Assembly: GCA_004299555.1 (NCBI GenBank)
Contig: SCQU01000017.1
Coordinates: 57,333 to 121,332, forward strand
Length of the DNA stretch: 64,000 nt
Source: Rhodanobacteraceae bacterium
GTDB taxonomy: Bacteria > Pseudomonadota > Gammaproteobacteria > Xanthomonadales > Rhodanobacteraceae
Direction: 5' to 3'
Position 1 is the first letter of the stretch. Each line of letters begins with the position of its first letter. Position numbers and translations under genes: made by a program. This document shows positions 1-8,726 of the stretch, one piece after another. Under the pieces are notes generated by a model. That model was not told the origin of the DNA. It did not search any database and saw only the letters and a program-made list of their open reading frames with translations.

Positions 1-72
1 ATCTTCGTCGCCCGCGACCTCTATTTCGGGAATGTCTATGGCCTTCGTCCCGTCCAACGTCACGCCGATTGA
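1..72 (+). CDS. virB10: VirB10-type T4SS core protein, 3' end only
   Basis: The first 72 bases read in frame from base 1 as a C-terminal tail IFVARDLYFGNVYGLR followed by a few residues and a TGA at 70-72. 'FVARDL.F..VY.LR' is how VirB10/TrbI proteins end, as recalled from the family. VirB10 spans inner and outer membranes in the type IV secretion channel. The reading overlaps the start of the next gene, a VirB11 ATPase, by about 40 bases, which is the usual virB gene order and a tight operon. Only about 23 residues are visible, so the call rests on the tail motif plus position. Confidence 0.6.
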   Translation: MFVARDLYFGNVYGLRPVQRHAD

Positions 73-1096
73 TGCGGTGCTCGATCACAGCGCCTTCACG
101 GCGCTGACGACGTTCATCGCGCCTTTGCGACATCTGCTCGATGGCGCGGTGACGGAAGTTTGCGTCAACCGTCCTTACGAAGCATGGACCGAAGCCGAGG
201 ATGGCTGGCGCAAGCACCGCATCGAGGGCCTGGGCTACGAGGATCTGCGGCAGCTCGCCAAGCTCATTGCGACGTCGACCAATCAGAAGATCGATGAAAC
301 CACTCCGCTCTGCTCGGCGGCATTGCCGTCCGGCGAACGCGTGCAAGTAGTGATTCCCCCGGCAACGACTTCCGGCTGTGTCAGCCTCACCATCCGCAAG
401 CCCTCCAGGCTGCGGCTCTCCCTCGAAGACTACGAAAAGGGCGGCAGCTTCGATGAAGTGAAGCTGGCTGATCACGGCGACGACGCGCTTGAAACCCAAC
501 TCCTTGCGCTGCTGGCCGAGCGGCGCATCCGCGAGTTCCTGACGCTCGCGGTCCGTTCGCGTCAGAACATCATCGTGTCGGGCGCTACGGGCTCGGGCAA
601 AACCACGATCATGAAAACCTTGGTCGATCTGATTCCAGCCGACGAGCGGCTTATCACGATCGAGGACACACCCGAACTCGATATTGTCAAACAGTCCAAC
701 CACGTCCGGCTGTATTACTCGAAAGACGGCCAGGGCGTGTCGAAGGCGACGCCGAAACAGCTCCTGGAATGCTGCCTGCGTCTCAAGCCCGATCGCGTGC
801 TGCTGGCCGAGCTGCGGTCGGATGAAGCGTTTTACTACCTGCGGAACGTCAACAGCGGTCACCCGGGTTCGATCACCTCGGTCCACGCGACCACCCCTGA
901 GCTTGCCATCGAACAGCTCATGCTGCTGGTGAAGGAATCCGCGGGCGGCGCGCACTTGTCGCGCGACGACATCAAGCAACTCCTGTTCATGCTGGTGGAC
1001 GTGGTAATCCAGTTCCGCAAGGTAGACGGCGTGCGACGGGTGACCGGGATCTACTACGACCCGAAGCGCAAGCGCACGCTGCGCGGGGTGCGCTGA
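32..1096 (+). CDS. virB11: VirB11-family T4SS traffic ATPase
   Basis: A 354-residue hexameric secretion ATPase of the VirB11/PulE group, expected at the cytoplasmic base of the conjugation channel, where it drives pilus assembly and substrate transfer. Walker A GATGSGKTT is at about residues 184-192. The ITIEDTPEL (Asp box) segment follows, then LLAELRSDEAFYYLR as Walker B region, and HPGSITSVHA as the His box. Length is normal for the family. The ATG at 32 lies inside the virB10 tail, and an alternative ATG is two codons downstream. The stop overlaps the virD4 ATG by one base (TGATG), so the genes are likely translationally coupled. Confidence 0.93.
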   Translation: MSMAFVPSNVTPIDAVLDHSAFTALTTFIAPLRHLLDGAVTEVCVNRPYEAWTEAEDGWRKHRIEGLGYEDLRQLAKLIATSTNQKIDETTPLCSAALPSGERVQVVIPPATTSGCVSLTIRKPSRLRLSLEDYEKGGSFDEVKLADHGDDALETQLLALLAERRIREFLTLAVRSRQNIIVSGATGSGKTTIMKTLVDLIPADERLITIEDTPELDIVKQSNHVRLYYSKDGQGVSKATPKQLLECCLRLKPDRVLLAELRSDEAFYYLRNVNSGHPGSITSVHATTPELAIEQLMLLVKESAGGAHLSRDDIKQLLFMLVDVVIQFRKVDGVRRVTGIYYDPKRKRTLRGVR

Positions 1097-2958
1097 TGGC
1101 GAATCGAGGTTCCCCCATTTGGATCAAGGCGCTGGTTCTGATGCTCTTTCTGCTGTTGCTGGTGCCGCTCTGGCTGTTCGTATCCGGGCATGTGGTCGGC
1201 TTCCTGTGGTTTCGGTTTCACATGCCGGCGCTGCCGCTCCTCGCCTGGGTCGATTACTGGCACGAGTATGCCGAGCAGCCCGCCATGCGTCCGCCGCTCA
1301 TTCTTTCGGCCGCTGTCGCAACGGTGATCTGCCTTGCCCCATTTGCGCTCTTTTTCCTGCCGCGCAGACGTTCGCTGCATGGCGAAGCCCGCTTTGCCCG
1401 CATGCGCGAAGTACGCCGCGCGGGATTGCTGGAAAACAAAGTAGGCGACGGGATCATCATCGGCCGGATCGGGCGGAAGTTCCTGACGGCGGGCCTTGCC
1501 GACTACCCGCACGTGATGCTGGCCGCGCCCACGGCCAGCGGCAAGGGCGTGGGCATTGTGATCCCGAACCTCCTGCACTGGAACCATTCCGTAATCGTGC
1601 TCGACATCAAGGGCGAGAACTGGCAGCACACCGCCGGATTTCGGGCCAGGCACGGTCACAACGTTTTTCTGTTCGACCCGGGCTCGCCACACCGGCGCAC
1701 GCATCGCTGGAATCCCCTCGCCTACGTGCGGCAGGATCCCGCGCTGCGGGTGGACGACATCCAGAAGATCGGCCACATGCTGTTCCCCGACATTTCCAAC
1801 GTCGATCCCATGTGGTCGGCGTCCTGCCGTTCGCTGTTCTTAGGGCTAGTGCTGTACCTGCTCGAAACGCCCGGCGCCACGGTGTCGCTCGGGCAGGTTG
1901 CCCGCGAGATGTACGCGTCAAGCGAAAAGCGGTTCGAGGCGGCGTTCAAGCAAGCCCAGGCTGCGGGCAACCCTTACTCGACCACCTGCGTGCACGCGAT
2001 CAGCGACTATCTCAACACCTCGGACAACACCCGCACGTCGATTCGCAAGACCTTCACGTCCCGTTTCGAGCTGTTCCTGAACCCGATCCTGGATGCCGCG
2101 ACGGCGGCCAACGATTTCGATCTGGAGCAGCTTCGCCGCACGCGGATGAGCATTTACATCGGCATCAGCCCGGACAACCTCGGGCGGCTCGCGCCGCTCC
2201 TGAACCTGTTTTTTCAGCAGGTGGTCGATCTCAACACCCGGGTGCTGCCCGAGCATGACAAGACCCTCAAATATCAGCTGCTGCTCCTGCTCGATGAGTT
2301 CAAATCGCTCGGCAAGATGCCGCTGCTCGTCGATGGCGTCGCGTTCCTGCGTGGGTACGGGGTGCGGTTGCTGCCGATCTTCCAGTCACCCAGTCAGGTG
2401 CGCGAGATCTACGGCGACGAAGCCGCCAGGACGTTTTTCGAGAACCACCACGTTCGGATCACCTACACGCCGGCAACGGTGGATGCGGCAACGGACATCG
2501 CGCGTGAGCTTGGCAACTACACATACAAGGCCAGGTCGATATCGCGCCCGCACAGCCTGTCCGGCGGCAAGGGTGGCGCGTCGTCCAGCACTTCGGACCA
2601 GCAGCGCGCCTTGATGCTCCCACAAGAACTGCGCGAGCTGGGTACCGAAGAAGCCATCATCTTCGCGAAAGGCGTCAAGCCGATCCACGCCGACAAGATT
2701 CGCTGGTACCAAGACCCGGAGTTCAAGGGACGACCGCTCGCCGCACCGGAAGTGCCCTTGGCCACGCTTTCCACTGCCGCGCCTATCATGGTCGCAGATC
2801 ATGACAGCGGTGAAGCCGGCGAGGTCGAAGCTCTCTATGAAAAGCCCTTCTCCCACTTCAAACTCGACTTCTCGGACGTGGAGATTCCCAAAGGTCCGAT
2901 CAGTGAAGATGAAGCCGAAGACCTCGCCGACAGGTTTTATGCTTCGCTGACCAAGTAA
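1096..2958 (+). CDS. virD4: VirD4/TraG-type type IV coupling protein
   Basis: A 620-residue coupling protein that would bring the relaxase-DNA complex to the secretion channel. Two N-terminal membrane segments (about 10-30 and 70-92) precede the cytoplasmic ATPase. Walker A (APTASGKGVG) is near residue 144, and the Walker B region LLLLDEFKSLGKM is near 394-406. Conserved stretches such as 'VLDIKGENW' and 'PIFQSPSQVREIYG' fit VirD4/TraG. The acidic C-terminal tail (about 560-620) is typical of substrate-recognition tails. It overlaps virB11 by one base, and an LPD7-domain gene follows with a 58-base gap. It is the last recognisable channel gene before the cargo region. Confidence 0.93.
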   Translation: MANRGSPIWIKALVLMLFLLLLVPLWLFVSGHVVGFLWFRFHMPALPLLAWVDYWHEYAEQPAMRPPLILSAAVATVICLAPFALFFLPRRRSLHGEARFARMREVRRAGLLENKVGDGIIIGRIGRKFLTAGLADYPHVMLAAPTASGKGVGIVIPNLLHWNHSVIVLDIKGENWQHTAGFRARHGHNVFLFDPGSPHRRTHRWNPLAYVRQDPALRVDDIQKIGHMLFPDISNVDPMWSASCRSLFLGLVLYLLETPGATVSLGQVAREMYASSEKRFEAAFKQAQAAGNPYSTTCVHAISDYLNTSDNTRTSIRKTFTSRFELFLNPILDAATAANDFDLEQLRRTRMSIYIGISPDNLGRLAPLLNLFFQQVVDLNTRVLPEHDKTLKYQLLLLLDEFKSLGKMPLLVDGVAFLRGYGVRLLPIFQSPSQVREIYGDEAARTFFENHHVRITYTPATVDAATDIARELGNYTYKARSISRPHSLSGGKGGASSSTSDQQRALMLPQELRELGTEEAIIFAKGVKPIHADKIRWYQDPEFKGRPLAAPEVPLATLSTAAPIMVADHDSGEAGEVEALYEKPFSHFKLDFSDVEIPKGPISEDEAEDLADRFYASLTK

Positions 2959-3016
2959 CCACGCGGCCACGCTCTCGGCCGCAGCAGCACCTTTCCAACT
3001 CTCAAAGGAGTTCACT

Positions 3017-3751
3017 ATGAGCACTGACACCACGCAATCCCCTCCCCCGGCCGGCTCCAGCCCCGACGGCGGCGCCAGCGGCAAACGCCAGCTCAATGAA
3101 ATCCGGCGCGTGGACCACGTCGAAGGCAAGCCGGACAGAACGTTTCCCGAGTATGTGCCGCAGCACTACCACCAGGACGGCAATTCATTCCGTTCCGCCT
3201 ACATTCCGGACAAGATCGAGTTCGTCGATCGGGGCAACCGGATGCACGCGTATCGCCCGGTGAGCCGCTTCACCGAACGGACCTTGGTGGAAACCGCGCA
3301 GGCACGCGGCTGGAAGGAACTGGAAGTCACGGGTGATGATCGCTTCCGGCAAGCCATCTACATCGAAGCCGCCTCGCGTGGCATGCCAGTGCGGGGCCAT
3401 ACCCCCACCGAACAGGATGCGGACATCCTGCAGCGGCGTGCGGAACGCAAGGCCGCCGAGTCGAACCCGATGGTGCAGGCGTACCTTGAAGCTGAAACCA
3501 ACCCGCAGCGCAACGCGGCGATCAAGCAGTACCCACAACTCAAACAAGCCTTCGCTGGCGAGGCGGCAGCCAAGGCATTTGCGGATGCCAACATCGACTC
3601 CAAGAAAGCGGCCGCCAACTTCATCAACCGGTTCCGCGACAACACCGCGATCGCGCTCCATACCGGCCGCGAGTTGCCAAAGATCCAGCCCAGTGAGGAG
3701 AAGCACGAAGTCCAGGAACCCAAATTGAAAGACCAGGATCGCTCGCGGTGA
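3017..3751 (+). CDS. LPD7-domain conjugation-associated protein
   Basis: A 244-residue soluble protein with an excellent ribosome site (AAAGGAG, 6 bases before ATG). The middle part (about 65-135) matches the large polyvalent protein-associated domain LPD7: 'EFVDRGNRMHAY', 'TERTLVETAQARGWKELEVTGDDRFRQ', then 'EAASRGMPVRGHTPTEQD'. LPD7 is usually found at the C-terminus of TraI-type relaxases or as a stand-alone protein in conjugative elements, and its molecular role is unknown. The ends are hydrophilic and low in complexity. Position directly after virD4 suggests a DNA-processing or establishment role. The relaxase of this element is encoded more than 20 kb away, so this may be a separated relaxase-tail protein. 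Confidence 0.75.
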   Translation: MSTDTTQSPPPAGSSPDGGASGKRQLNEIRRVDHVEGKPDRTFPEYVPQHYHQDGNSFRSAYIPDKIEFVDRGNRMHAYRPVSRFTERTLVETAQARGWKELEVTGDDRFRQAIYIEAASRGMPVRGHTPTEQDADILQRRAERKAAESNPMVQAYLEAETNPQRNAAIKQYPQLKQAFAGEAAAKAFADANIDSKKAAANFINRFRDNTAIALHTGRELPKIQPSEEKHEVQEPKLKDQDRSR

Positions 3752-3758
3752 GGCACCC

Positions 3759-3869
3759 GTGAGGGACAATGATCTGCCGGATAGATTGGACGCCGCGCAA
3801 CGTGTCGAGGTAGCTCGAACGTTGCGCGGTATGCGCGTGCAGTTGACCATCCGTTCCGGTAATTGCTGA
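3759..3869 (+). CDS. Possible 36-residue small ORF after the LPD7 gene
   Basis: A GTG at 3759 opens a 36-codon frame (RDNDLPDRLDAAQRVEVARTLRG...) that ends at TGA 3867-3869. It starts 7 bases after the preceding stop, with no strong ribosome site (a weak GAGG is at 3749-3752). The middle of the frame is formed by a near-perfect 16-bp hairpin, so the open frame may be incidental. It could also be the stub of a longer backbone gene cut when the cargo was acquired, because the T4SS-like content stops here. No family recognised. Confidence 0.25.
   Translation: MRDNDLPDRLDAAQRVEVARTLRGMRVQLTIRSGNC
3793..3829 (+). terminator. Very stable stem-loop at the end of the T4SS operon
   Basis: Perfect 11-bp arms CCGCGCAACGT (3793-3803) and ACGTTGCGCGG (3819-3829) enclose TCGAG/CTCGA (3805-3809 and 3814-3818) with a GTAG loop and one unpaired G at 3804. 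The total is a 16-bp stem. No T-tract follows, so this is not a standard intrinsic terminator. It sits where the conjugation operon ends. Terminator, RNA-processing site or protein-binding hairpin are all possible. Confidence 0.45.
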
Positions 3870-4037
3870 CCAACGTGCCGGTGCTGAACCCTTCCAATGA
3901 CCGGGTCTGCGATTGCGCTTGGGCAGGAGTCGGCCTGCGGACGGTCAGACGGTCAAAAAGGCTCCTCCATAGCGGACGTAACCTTGAACCCTTGGTACGG
4001 CAATTTGGGAGCGGGCCAAACTCGTTCGCCTATCCGC

Positions 4038-6095
4038 TTATCCCGCCGTCCGAATGCGCGGAACCACTTCATTCGCGCCGGCTTCCGGCGCAGCATGTGC
4101 GCTACAAAGAAGCCGGCTCAACCGCTTGCGTTCGCCCGTACGCTGCCGCTGACTCAACGGTAGATAACCAGGATGCGCTCGACCAATGATCTGTTGTCCT
4201 GCATTGGAAAGCACCATGCGCAAGTACCGGCAGACCAGCCGGTTGCCTTGGTGATCTGACGCGTGTACGTAGATATAGAGGTAGCGATCGAGCGGGTACC
4301 CACCGGAGACGATGTCCTGTCGGGAACCCGTTGTGACGTAGCCTCCTGCGAGACGGATGCCGAGTACGCGCACGTGGCTGTTCGCCTGGTTTAGATCGGC
4401 GAAGCACAGCGCACCGCGATCGGACGCGACATGCCGGAGTACTGCGCGGGATTCGGGAAAACCAAGGTAACCCGGCGCGTAATGCCGTTTACCCAATAGC
4501 TGGGTGCGCATGAACCGCCCCAGCGCGGTGTCCGCTGCCAAGCCGCACGGAGCGATGGCAAGTGCCGCCCACGCGCCTCTGAGTCCCAGTTGCGACCAGG
4601 TGATCGGACCGGAACTCGTGAATACCAAGCGCAGCGCCCGCATGTCGATGGTACGCAGCGGATTTGCACGGTTGACGAAGATCGCAAGCGGAGATGATTT
4701 TGCGCGGGGGTCGAGCGCTGCGTGCGCGACCGCAAATCGCAATGGGTCACTACCGGTTTGGCGCCGGTAAGCGGATAACTCGGACTTCGAAAATGTGGCG
4801 CCCATGGGCGCGAACAAGCTGGTGCCATCGGCCAGCGCAGCCGGCGCGCTTCGCGTGCCAGGAAGAATCAACTTGAAGTGCGTGCCCGGAAACAATCGCG
4901 TAAAGCGGTGGTCGAGCGCTTCGAGCATCCAACGCATGTCGTTGTAGCCCACGATCCGGATCGCACCCGTTGAGGTGAAGTAGGCCGGCCGCGTCGACCG
5001 TTGCGCACCGGTGCCCGTTCGTATATGCGTCCGGCACGCGTGGCGCAACTGTCCATCTGCCACTCCGCGCTGCACGCTGGTAAGCGCCATGAATCGCATG
5101 GGGCCGCCGGCGATCTGTGCTTGCCCGGCCTGACCGAGTATGTAGGTCAGAACGCGACACGCAGGCGCCGAGAGGGTGCCTGCGGCGGTCGCGGGAAAGC
5201 CCAGGTAGATTTCGCGCTCCAGCGCGTACTCACCGGTAGCAACGGCAGCGGCCGAGCCTGTGACGTAGGGCACGCCGCGGATCCTGGCGATCGGTACCGC
5301 GCGCACGGCCGCAGTGCCATACCCGAAGCCACTGTAGCTGATGCCGTCCGGATCATGACCGACGGCCTGAACGATGGCCGCCAGTGCGCTCCGATGGGGC
5401 GAATCGCGCTCGATCCGCAGGTTGCTGCGCCAATGGCGTCCGTGCAGGACATGCAGATCCAAGTAATTCACGATGCCAGGCGGGTTGCCCGACGCGCGTT
5501 TGGGCTCCATCCCGTAGACGTGTACTGGGCGTGTGGCCCAGCGTCCGCCAAGACCAAGTTGACCCCAAGTCAGGCGGTCCGCGGAAGGGCGCGACGCACC
5601 CGCCGCGAAGATCTTCTCCAGTTGCAGCAACGTCAGTCCGTGGATGGAGTTGGCGCGGTTCACGTAAATCGCCAACGCGAACGTCCCATGCGGCGTCGCA
5701 AAACTGCCCCGCGCCACCGGTATGACGATCAGCGGGTGTCCGATCCGCTTGAACGCCACGATCTCCGAGGGGAACGGTTCGCGCGCGAAACTGATGCAAT
5801 TTGCCTTTCCCACGAGGGCTGCCGCCACGCCTCCGGCGGAAAAGCGTGTGGTGTCGGGAACCTGCACCACGAAGCGAGGATCGAGCACGCGCATCGCGTT
5901 TGCCCAGCGTACCAGCAGCGCCCGCATGGTAAGCGCACCCGAACACCGCAGGTCCGATCGATCCGCGAGGCCGCTGCCCGTGGACGGACGCGTTGTCGGC
6001 GTCGTAGCCAAGGAGTGGCCCGAAAACCATAGCAGTCCGAGTATCAGCAGCCCCGTAGCGGCCGAGCGCATACAGCATGGCAGGGCGGCGAACAT
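4038..6095 (-). CDS. Secreted protein with two tandem PstS-like binding domains
   Basis: About 685 residues from the ATG at 6095; an ATG at 6071 begins directly at the signal peptide (MRSAATGLLILGLLWFSGHSLA). Two phosphate-binding-protein-like units follow. The first (about 30-325) contains TWGQLGLGGRWATRPVHVYG and HDPDGISYSGFG. The second (about 365-650) contains ITWSQLGLRGAW and GALCFADL. Both resemble the single-domain binding protein encoded at 8723-9913 (TWGQLGATGAWAKQPIHVYG, DPDGIGYAGLA). It is the last gene of the leftward receptor operon, 55 bases after the previous stop. No ABC permease or ATPase is nearby. The ligand is unknown; the second unit is more diverged and may not bind the same ligand. 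The N-terminal start is uncertain because no clear ribosome site is seen. Confidence 0.7.
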   Translation of the reverse strand: MFAALPCCMRSAATGLLILGLLWFSGHSLATTPTTRPSTGSGLADRSDLRCSGALTMRALLVRWANAMRVLDPRFVVQVPDTTRFSAGGVAAALVGKANCISFAREPFPSEIVAFKRIGHPLIVIPVARGSFATPHGTFALAIYVNRANSIHGLTLLQLEKIFAAGASRPSADRLTWGQLGLGGRWATRPVHVYGMEPKRASGNPPGIVNYLDLHVLHGRHWRSNLRIERDSPHRSALAAIVQAVGHDPDGISYSGFGYGTAAVRAVPIARIRGVPYVTGSAAAVATGEYALEREIYLGFPATAAGTLSAPACRVLTYILGQAGQAQIAGGPMRFMALTSVQRGVADGQLRHACRTHIRTGTGAQRSTRPAYFTSTGAIRIVGYNDMRWMLEALDHRFTRLFPGTHFKLILPGTRSAPAALADGTSLFAPMGATFSKSELSAYRRQTGSDPLRFAVAHAALDPRAKSSPLAIFVNRANPLRTIDMRALRLVFTSSGPITWSQLGLRGAWAALAIAPCGLAADTALGRFMRTQLLGKRHYAPGYLGFPESRAVLRHVASDRGALCFADLNQANSHVRVLGIRLAGGYVTTGSRQDIVSGGYPLDRYLYIYVHASDHQGNRLVCRYLRMVLSNAGQQIIGRAHPGYLPLSQRQRTGERKRLSRLLCSAHAAPEAGANEVVPRIRTAG

Positions 6096-6150
6096 TCCGG
6101 TTCTGAATCCCAGCAACGTGCCGTGCGACCGATCCCGGACTGCCCGGTGA

Positions 6151-7665
6151 TCATGACCCCGAAATCGACCATAACACGATGGCATCGAACAAGGCCTTGC
6201 CCTGTGGTGTGAGATAGCTGAAGGTCGGATTGTCCAAGCCCATCAACGCACGTCGAGCCGGGGCGATGAAGCCGTCTACCATCGGCGCACCCTTTGGATA
6301 CCCGAATATCGCACTTTGGGAGGGTGCATTCGGCAGCGTTGCGATGACGATGGCGTTCGGACCCGGGCTGGCCCATTTGACCACGCTGGGGTGCTGCGCG
6401 AACTGGACCAAGCCGGCCGGCAATCCGGCTGCCATGGGGCTCCAGGAACCGACGATGTCGAGAAAATCGTCGGGCGGATCATCACTTTCGCGCTCCTCGC
6501 CGTACTCGCCGTAGTCGACGTAGCGATGGCGCCCAACCAAGTGCAGGGCATCGGCATCCAACCCTTCCAGCGCCAGTACCGGGACCGGCGCGTCGGCGTA
6601 TTTGCCCGCAAGTTTGTATTTGGAGCAGGTCGAAGAAATGATCACCAGGTTCTTGCCATGGGCGCGCGTCTGCGGATCCATCTGGTCCGCAATGTCCACG
6701 CCAAAGCCCAGGCCGCGAAGATAGGAAACCATCTGGGCGTCCGCCTTGCGGCCTTCCCCCCCGTGAACGCGCTCCACGAAGAGAATTTTCTTGCCCGCTG
6801 CCGCCTGGCGCAGGCGCGCCCTCAACGCGGCTGGATCATAGCGCGGGATCGGCGCGGACGGGCTCAGCGCCCAACGCAATGCGGTGTCAAACAGCTTCAG
6901 GCCAATGGCCCATTTACGCAAATGCGGATCCTTGGCTGCGGGCCCGTACACTGCGGTCAACAGATGAAAATTGCCGTTGGCCAAGTAGAACCCGACCCGC
7001 TTGGCTCTCGCGACTTGTCCATCGGCAAGACTGGCGCCGCGCTCGTAGGTAAACACGCCTGCCTCATGCGGGTTGCCGTCGAAGTCCGTGATCACCGTTC
7101 CCCCAGGTCCGGGACGACCCCAACCCGCAGTGCCGGGTTCGAGGTACAAGGTTCCGAACATGTGCGGGTGCAGGACGTGCAGGGAACGGCTGATGTCGGA
7201 CGTAATGTTCGCCAGATACCCATACAGGATCATGAAGCTGTCGGCATAATCCTGCCGCGGGTTGATAACACCGAAATCCTTGTGCAGTACCGGTCCGGTC
7301 ATGCCGAGGTTGGGGTAATCAAACGTATCCCATGTGAAAATGGGGACCTTCGAATCCGCAAACTTGTCACCCAGAATGTGCGCGTTCGCAGTTGATGAGA
7401 TGACGATCAGGTCGGACCCGCGCGTCGCGCTCACGGGGACCGTATCACCCACCTGCTTGACCGTCAGACCGAGACTGGCAAGGTGTTTGGCCACCCGAGA
7501 ATCGTCGTTGGGTATACCTGCTGGCGTATGACCCGTCACGAACAACACCACCTTGCCCCGAAGAACCGACCACGGCAGCATCTTCGCTTGCGCTGCCGGT
7601 ATCGCTGCGGCGGCTACGAGCAGCATGCCGCACGCAAGACCCGCCAGCCGGACGCGCAGGTTCAC
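6151..7665 (-). CDS. Secreted protein with duplicated ThuA/amidotransferase-like domain
   Basis: 504 residues starting at GTG 7665, which overlaps the upstream stop as GTGA and has a TAGGGA ribosome site. The signal peptide ends near ...AAAAIPAAQA. Two similar units are visible. Unit 1 runs 'GKVVLFVTGHTP... VAKHLASLGLTV... SDLIVISSTANAHILGDKFADSKVPIFTWD'. Unit 2 runs 'GKKILFVERVHGG... MVSYLRGLGFGV... KNLVIISSTCSKYKLAGKYADAPVPVLALE'. This strand/helix order resembles ThuA or class I glutamine amidotransferase-like folds found in secreted polysaccharide-related proteins. No catalytic Cys-His-Glu triad is evident, so it may bind a ligand or partner rather than catalyse. The function is not known. 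Its place in the operon points to an envelope role tied to the TonB-dependent receptor. Confidence 0.6.
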   Translation of the reverse strand: MNLRVRLAGLACGMLLVAAAAIPAAQAKMLPWSVLRGKVVLFVTGHTPAGIPNDDSRVAKHLASLGLTVKQVGDTVPVSATRGSDLIVISSTANAHILGDKFADSKVPIFTWDTFDYPNLGMTGPVLHKDFGVINPRQDYADSFMILYGYLANITSDISRSLHVLHPHMFGTLYLEPGTAGWGRPGPGGTVITDFDGNPHEAGVFTYERGASLADGQVARAKRVGFYLANGNFHLLTAVYGPAAKDPHLRKWAIGLKLFDTALRWALSPSAPIPRYDPAALRARLRQAAAGKKILFVERVHGGEGRKADAQMVSYLRGLGFGVDIADQMDPQTRAHGKNLVIISSTCSKYKLAGKYADAPVPVLALEGLDADALHLVGRHRYVDYGEYGEERESDDPPDDFLDIVGSWSPMAAGLPAGLVQFAQHPSVVKWASPGPNAIVIATLPNAPSQSAIFGYPKGAPMVDGFIAPARRALMGLDNPTFSYLTPQGKALFDAIVLWSISGS

Positions 7666-8726
7666 GGCGAGGTCCCTACAGTCGGGGCTAAGGTCCAAAG
7701 TTCGACCCGCGTGCCAGTGGCAGCGGGTGCAGAAGCTCCATGCTCCAGCGCGAGCCACAGTTGATGGGTGTTTGGATCAAATGCCATCGCCTCGCACGCG
7801 CCCGGTAGCGTCAGGTTTCCATCCGCGCGGTATTTCACAAACGAAGCCATCTCGATGAAAGCCACTCGACCGTTGCTGCCCACACTGACAGCGAGGCCTT
7901 TGGGGCCTTTCGGACCAAACGGATGAAAGGAAAAAACCATTTCCCCCGCACCGCGTGCGCTTGACGGCAGCTCTTCGAAAGTAAATCCCAAATCAGCATC
8001 CACGATCGAACGCATGCCGTCTCTGCAACTGACGAACAAGCGCCGCCCCACCTGATCCATGGCCAACCCGGTTGGCGCCTTGCAGCCGCGGACGGGAATC
8101 GCACCCAAGTTAGCCATACTGGCGATGTCGACGGCGTCGATCGCACCGTGACTCGAGTTGTCGACATACAACGTTCCGCGCGCGTTGCTCGCCATCTGGC
8201 CGAGGCTTCCGGTCAGGTGCAGCATCCGGATTCGTTGTCCGCCAGTGATCTCGATTCCGGTCAACGTGGATGCTGCGCGACTCTCGACAACTACTGCGTG
8301 AGCCGCGGGGGCATATAGCAGCGCAGACGGAGTCCCACCGTTGAGGTTCTGAACACGTTTGATCGCGAGGGGCCGCAGAGAGAACGTGACCAACTCCGCT
8401 GGGGCTTGCAGTGCTGCAAAGCCTATTGACTGGCTCGGGTCGGTGGCGACAGCCACGACCTTGCCCGGCATATCCAACTTACCCGTTGATTTTGCGCTCG
8501 CTATGTCGTAGCGAACCAGCTTGTTCCCGGCCGCAACGTAGATCCCGGATGCCTTGGATCCGAACGCGACAGCCGTGACCGGTGCGCCAGCGGCAACACT
8601 CATGCGGTGGACCAGCCGTAACGGCGCATCGGCGGCATAGGTAGCCGTACACACAAGGCCGAGCGCCAGCCCTATCACGATTGGCGCTGCGGTCTTCCAG
8701 CATGCGACAAGCGGCCAGGGCTTCAC
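7662..8726 (-). CDS. YncE-like secreted YVTN beta-propeller protein
   Basis: 354 residues with a signal peptide (about 1-32, ending CTATYAADA) and repeated four-strand blade patterns such as 'GSKASGIYVAAGNKLVRYDIAS' and 'DQVGRRLFVSCRDGMRSIVDAD', typical of YVTN/YncE propellers. It starts at GTG (8726) overlapping the upstream stop as GTGA, and its own stop overlaps the next GTG, so it is coupled on both sides. In E. coli the propeller YncE is encoded next to the TonB-dependent receptor YncD. That precedent supports a periplasmic partner of the receptor here. Ligand and interaction surface cannot be read from the sequence. Confidence 0.75.
   Translation of the reverse strand: MKPWPLVACWKTAAPIVIGLALGLVCTATYAADAPLRLVHRMSVAAGAPVTAVAFGSKASGIYVAAGNKLVRYDIASAKSTGKLDMPGKVVAVATDPSQSIGFAALQAPAELVTFSLRPLAIKRVQNLNGGTPSALLYAPAAHAVVVESRAASTLTGIEITGGQRIRMLHLTGSLGQMASNARGTLYVDNSSHGAIDAVDIASMANLGAIPVRGCKAPTGLAMDQVGRRLFVSCRDGMRSIVDADLGFTFEELPSSARGAGEMVFSFHPFGPKGPKGLAVSVGSNGRVAFIEMASFVKYRADGNLTLPGACEAMAFDPNTHQLWLALEHGASAPAATGTRVELWTLAPTVGTSP

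Noticed and set aside
3871..6123. Near-identical peptides NVPVLNPSN (about 3872-3898) and NIPVLNPSN (about 6091-6117) on the plus strand
   Set aside because: Both are in short frames without ribosome sites, and the second is antisense to the start region of the double PstS-like gene. The similarity may be a small duplicated segment, but it is too short to support a repeat or gene.
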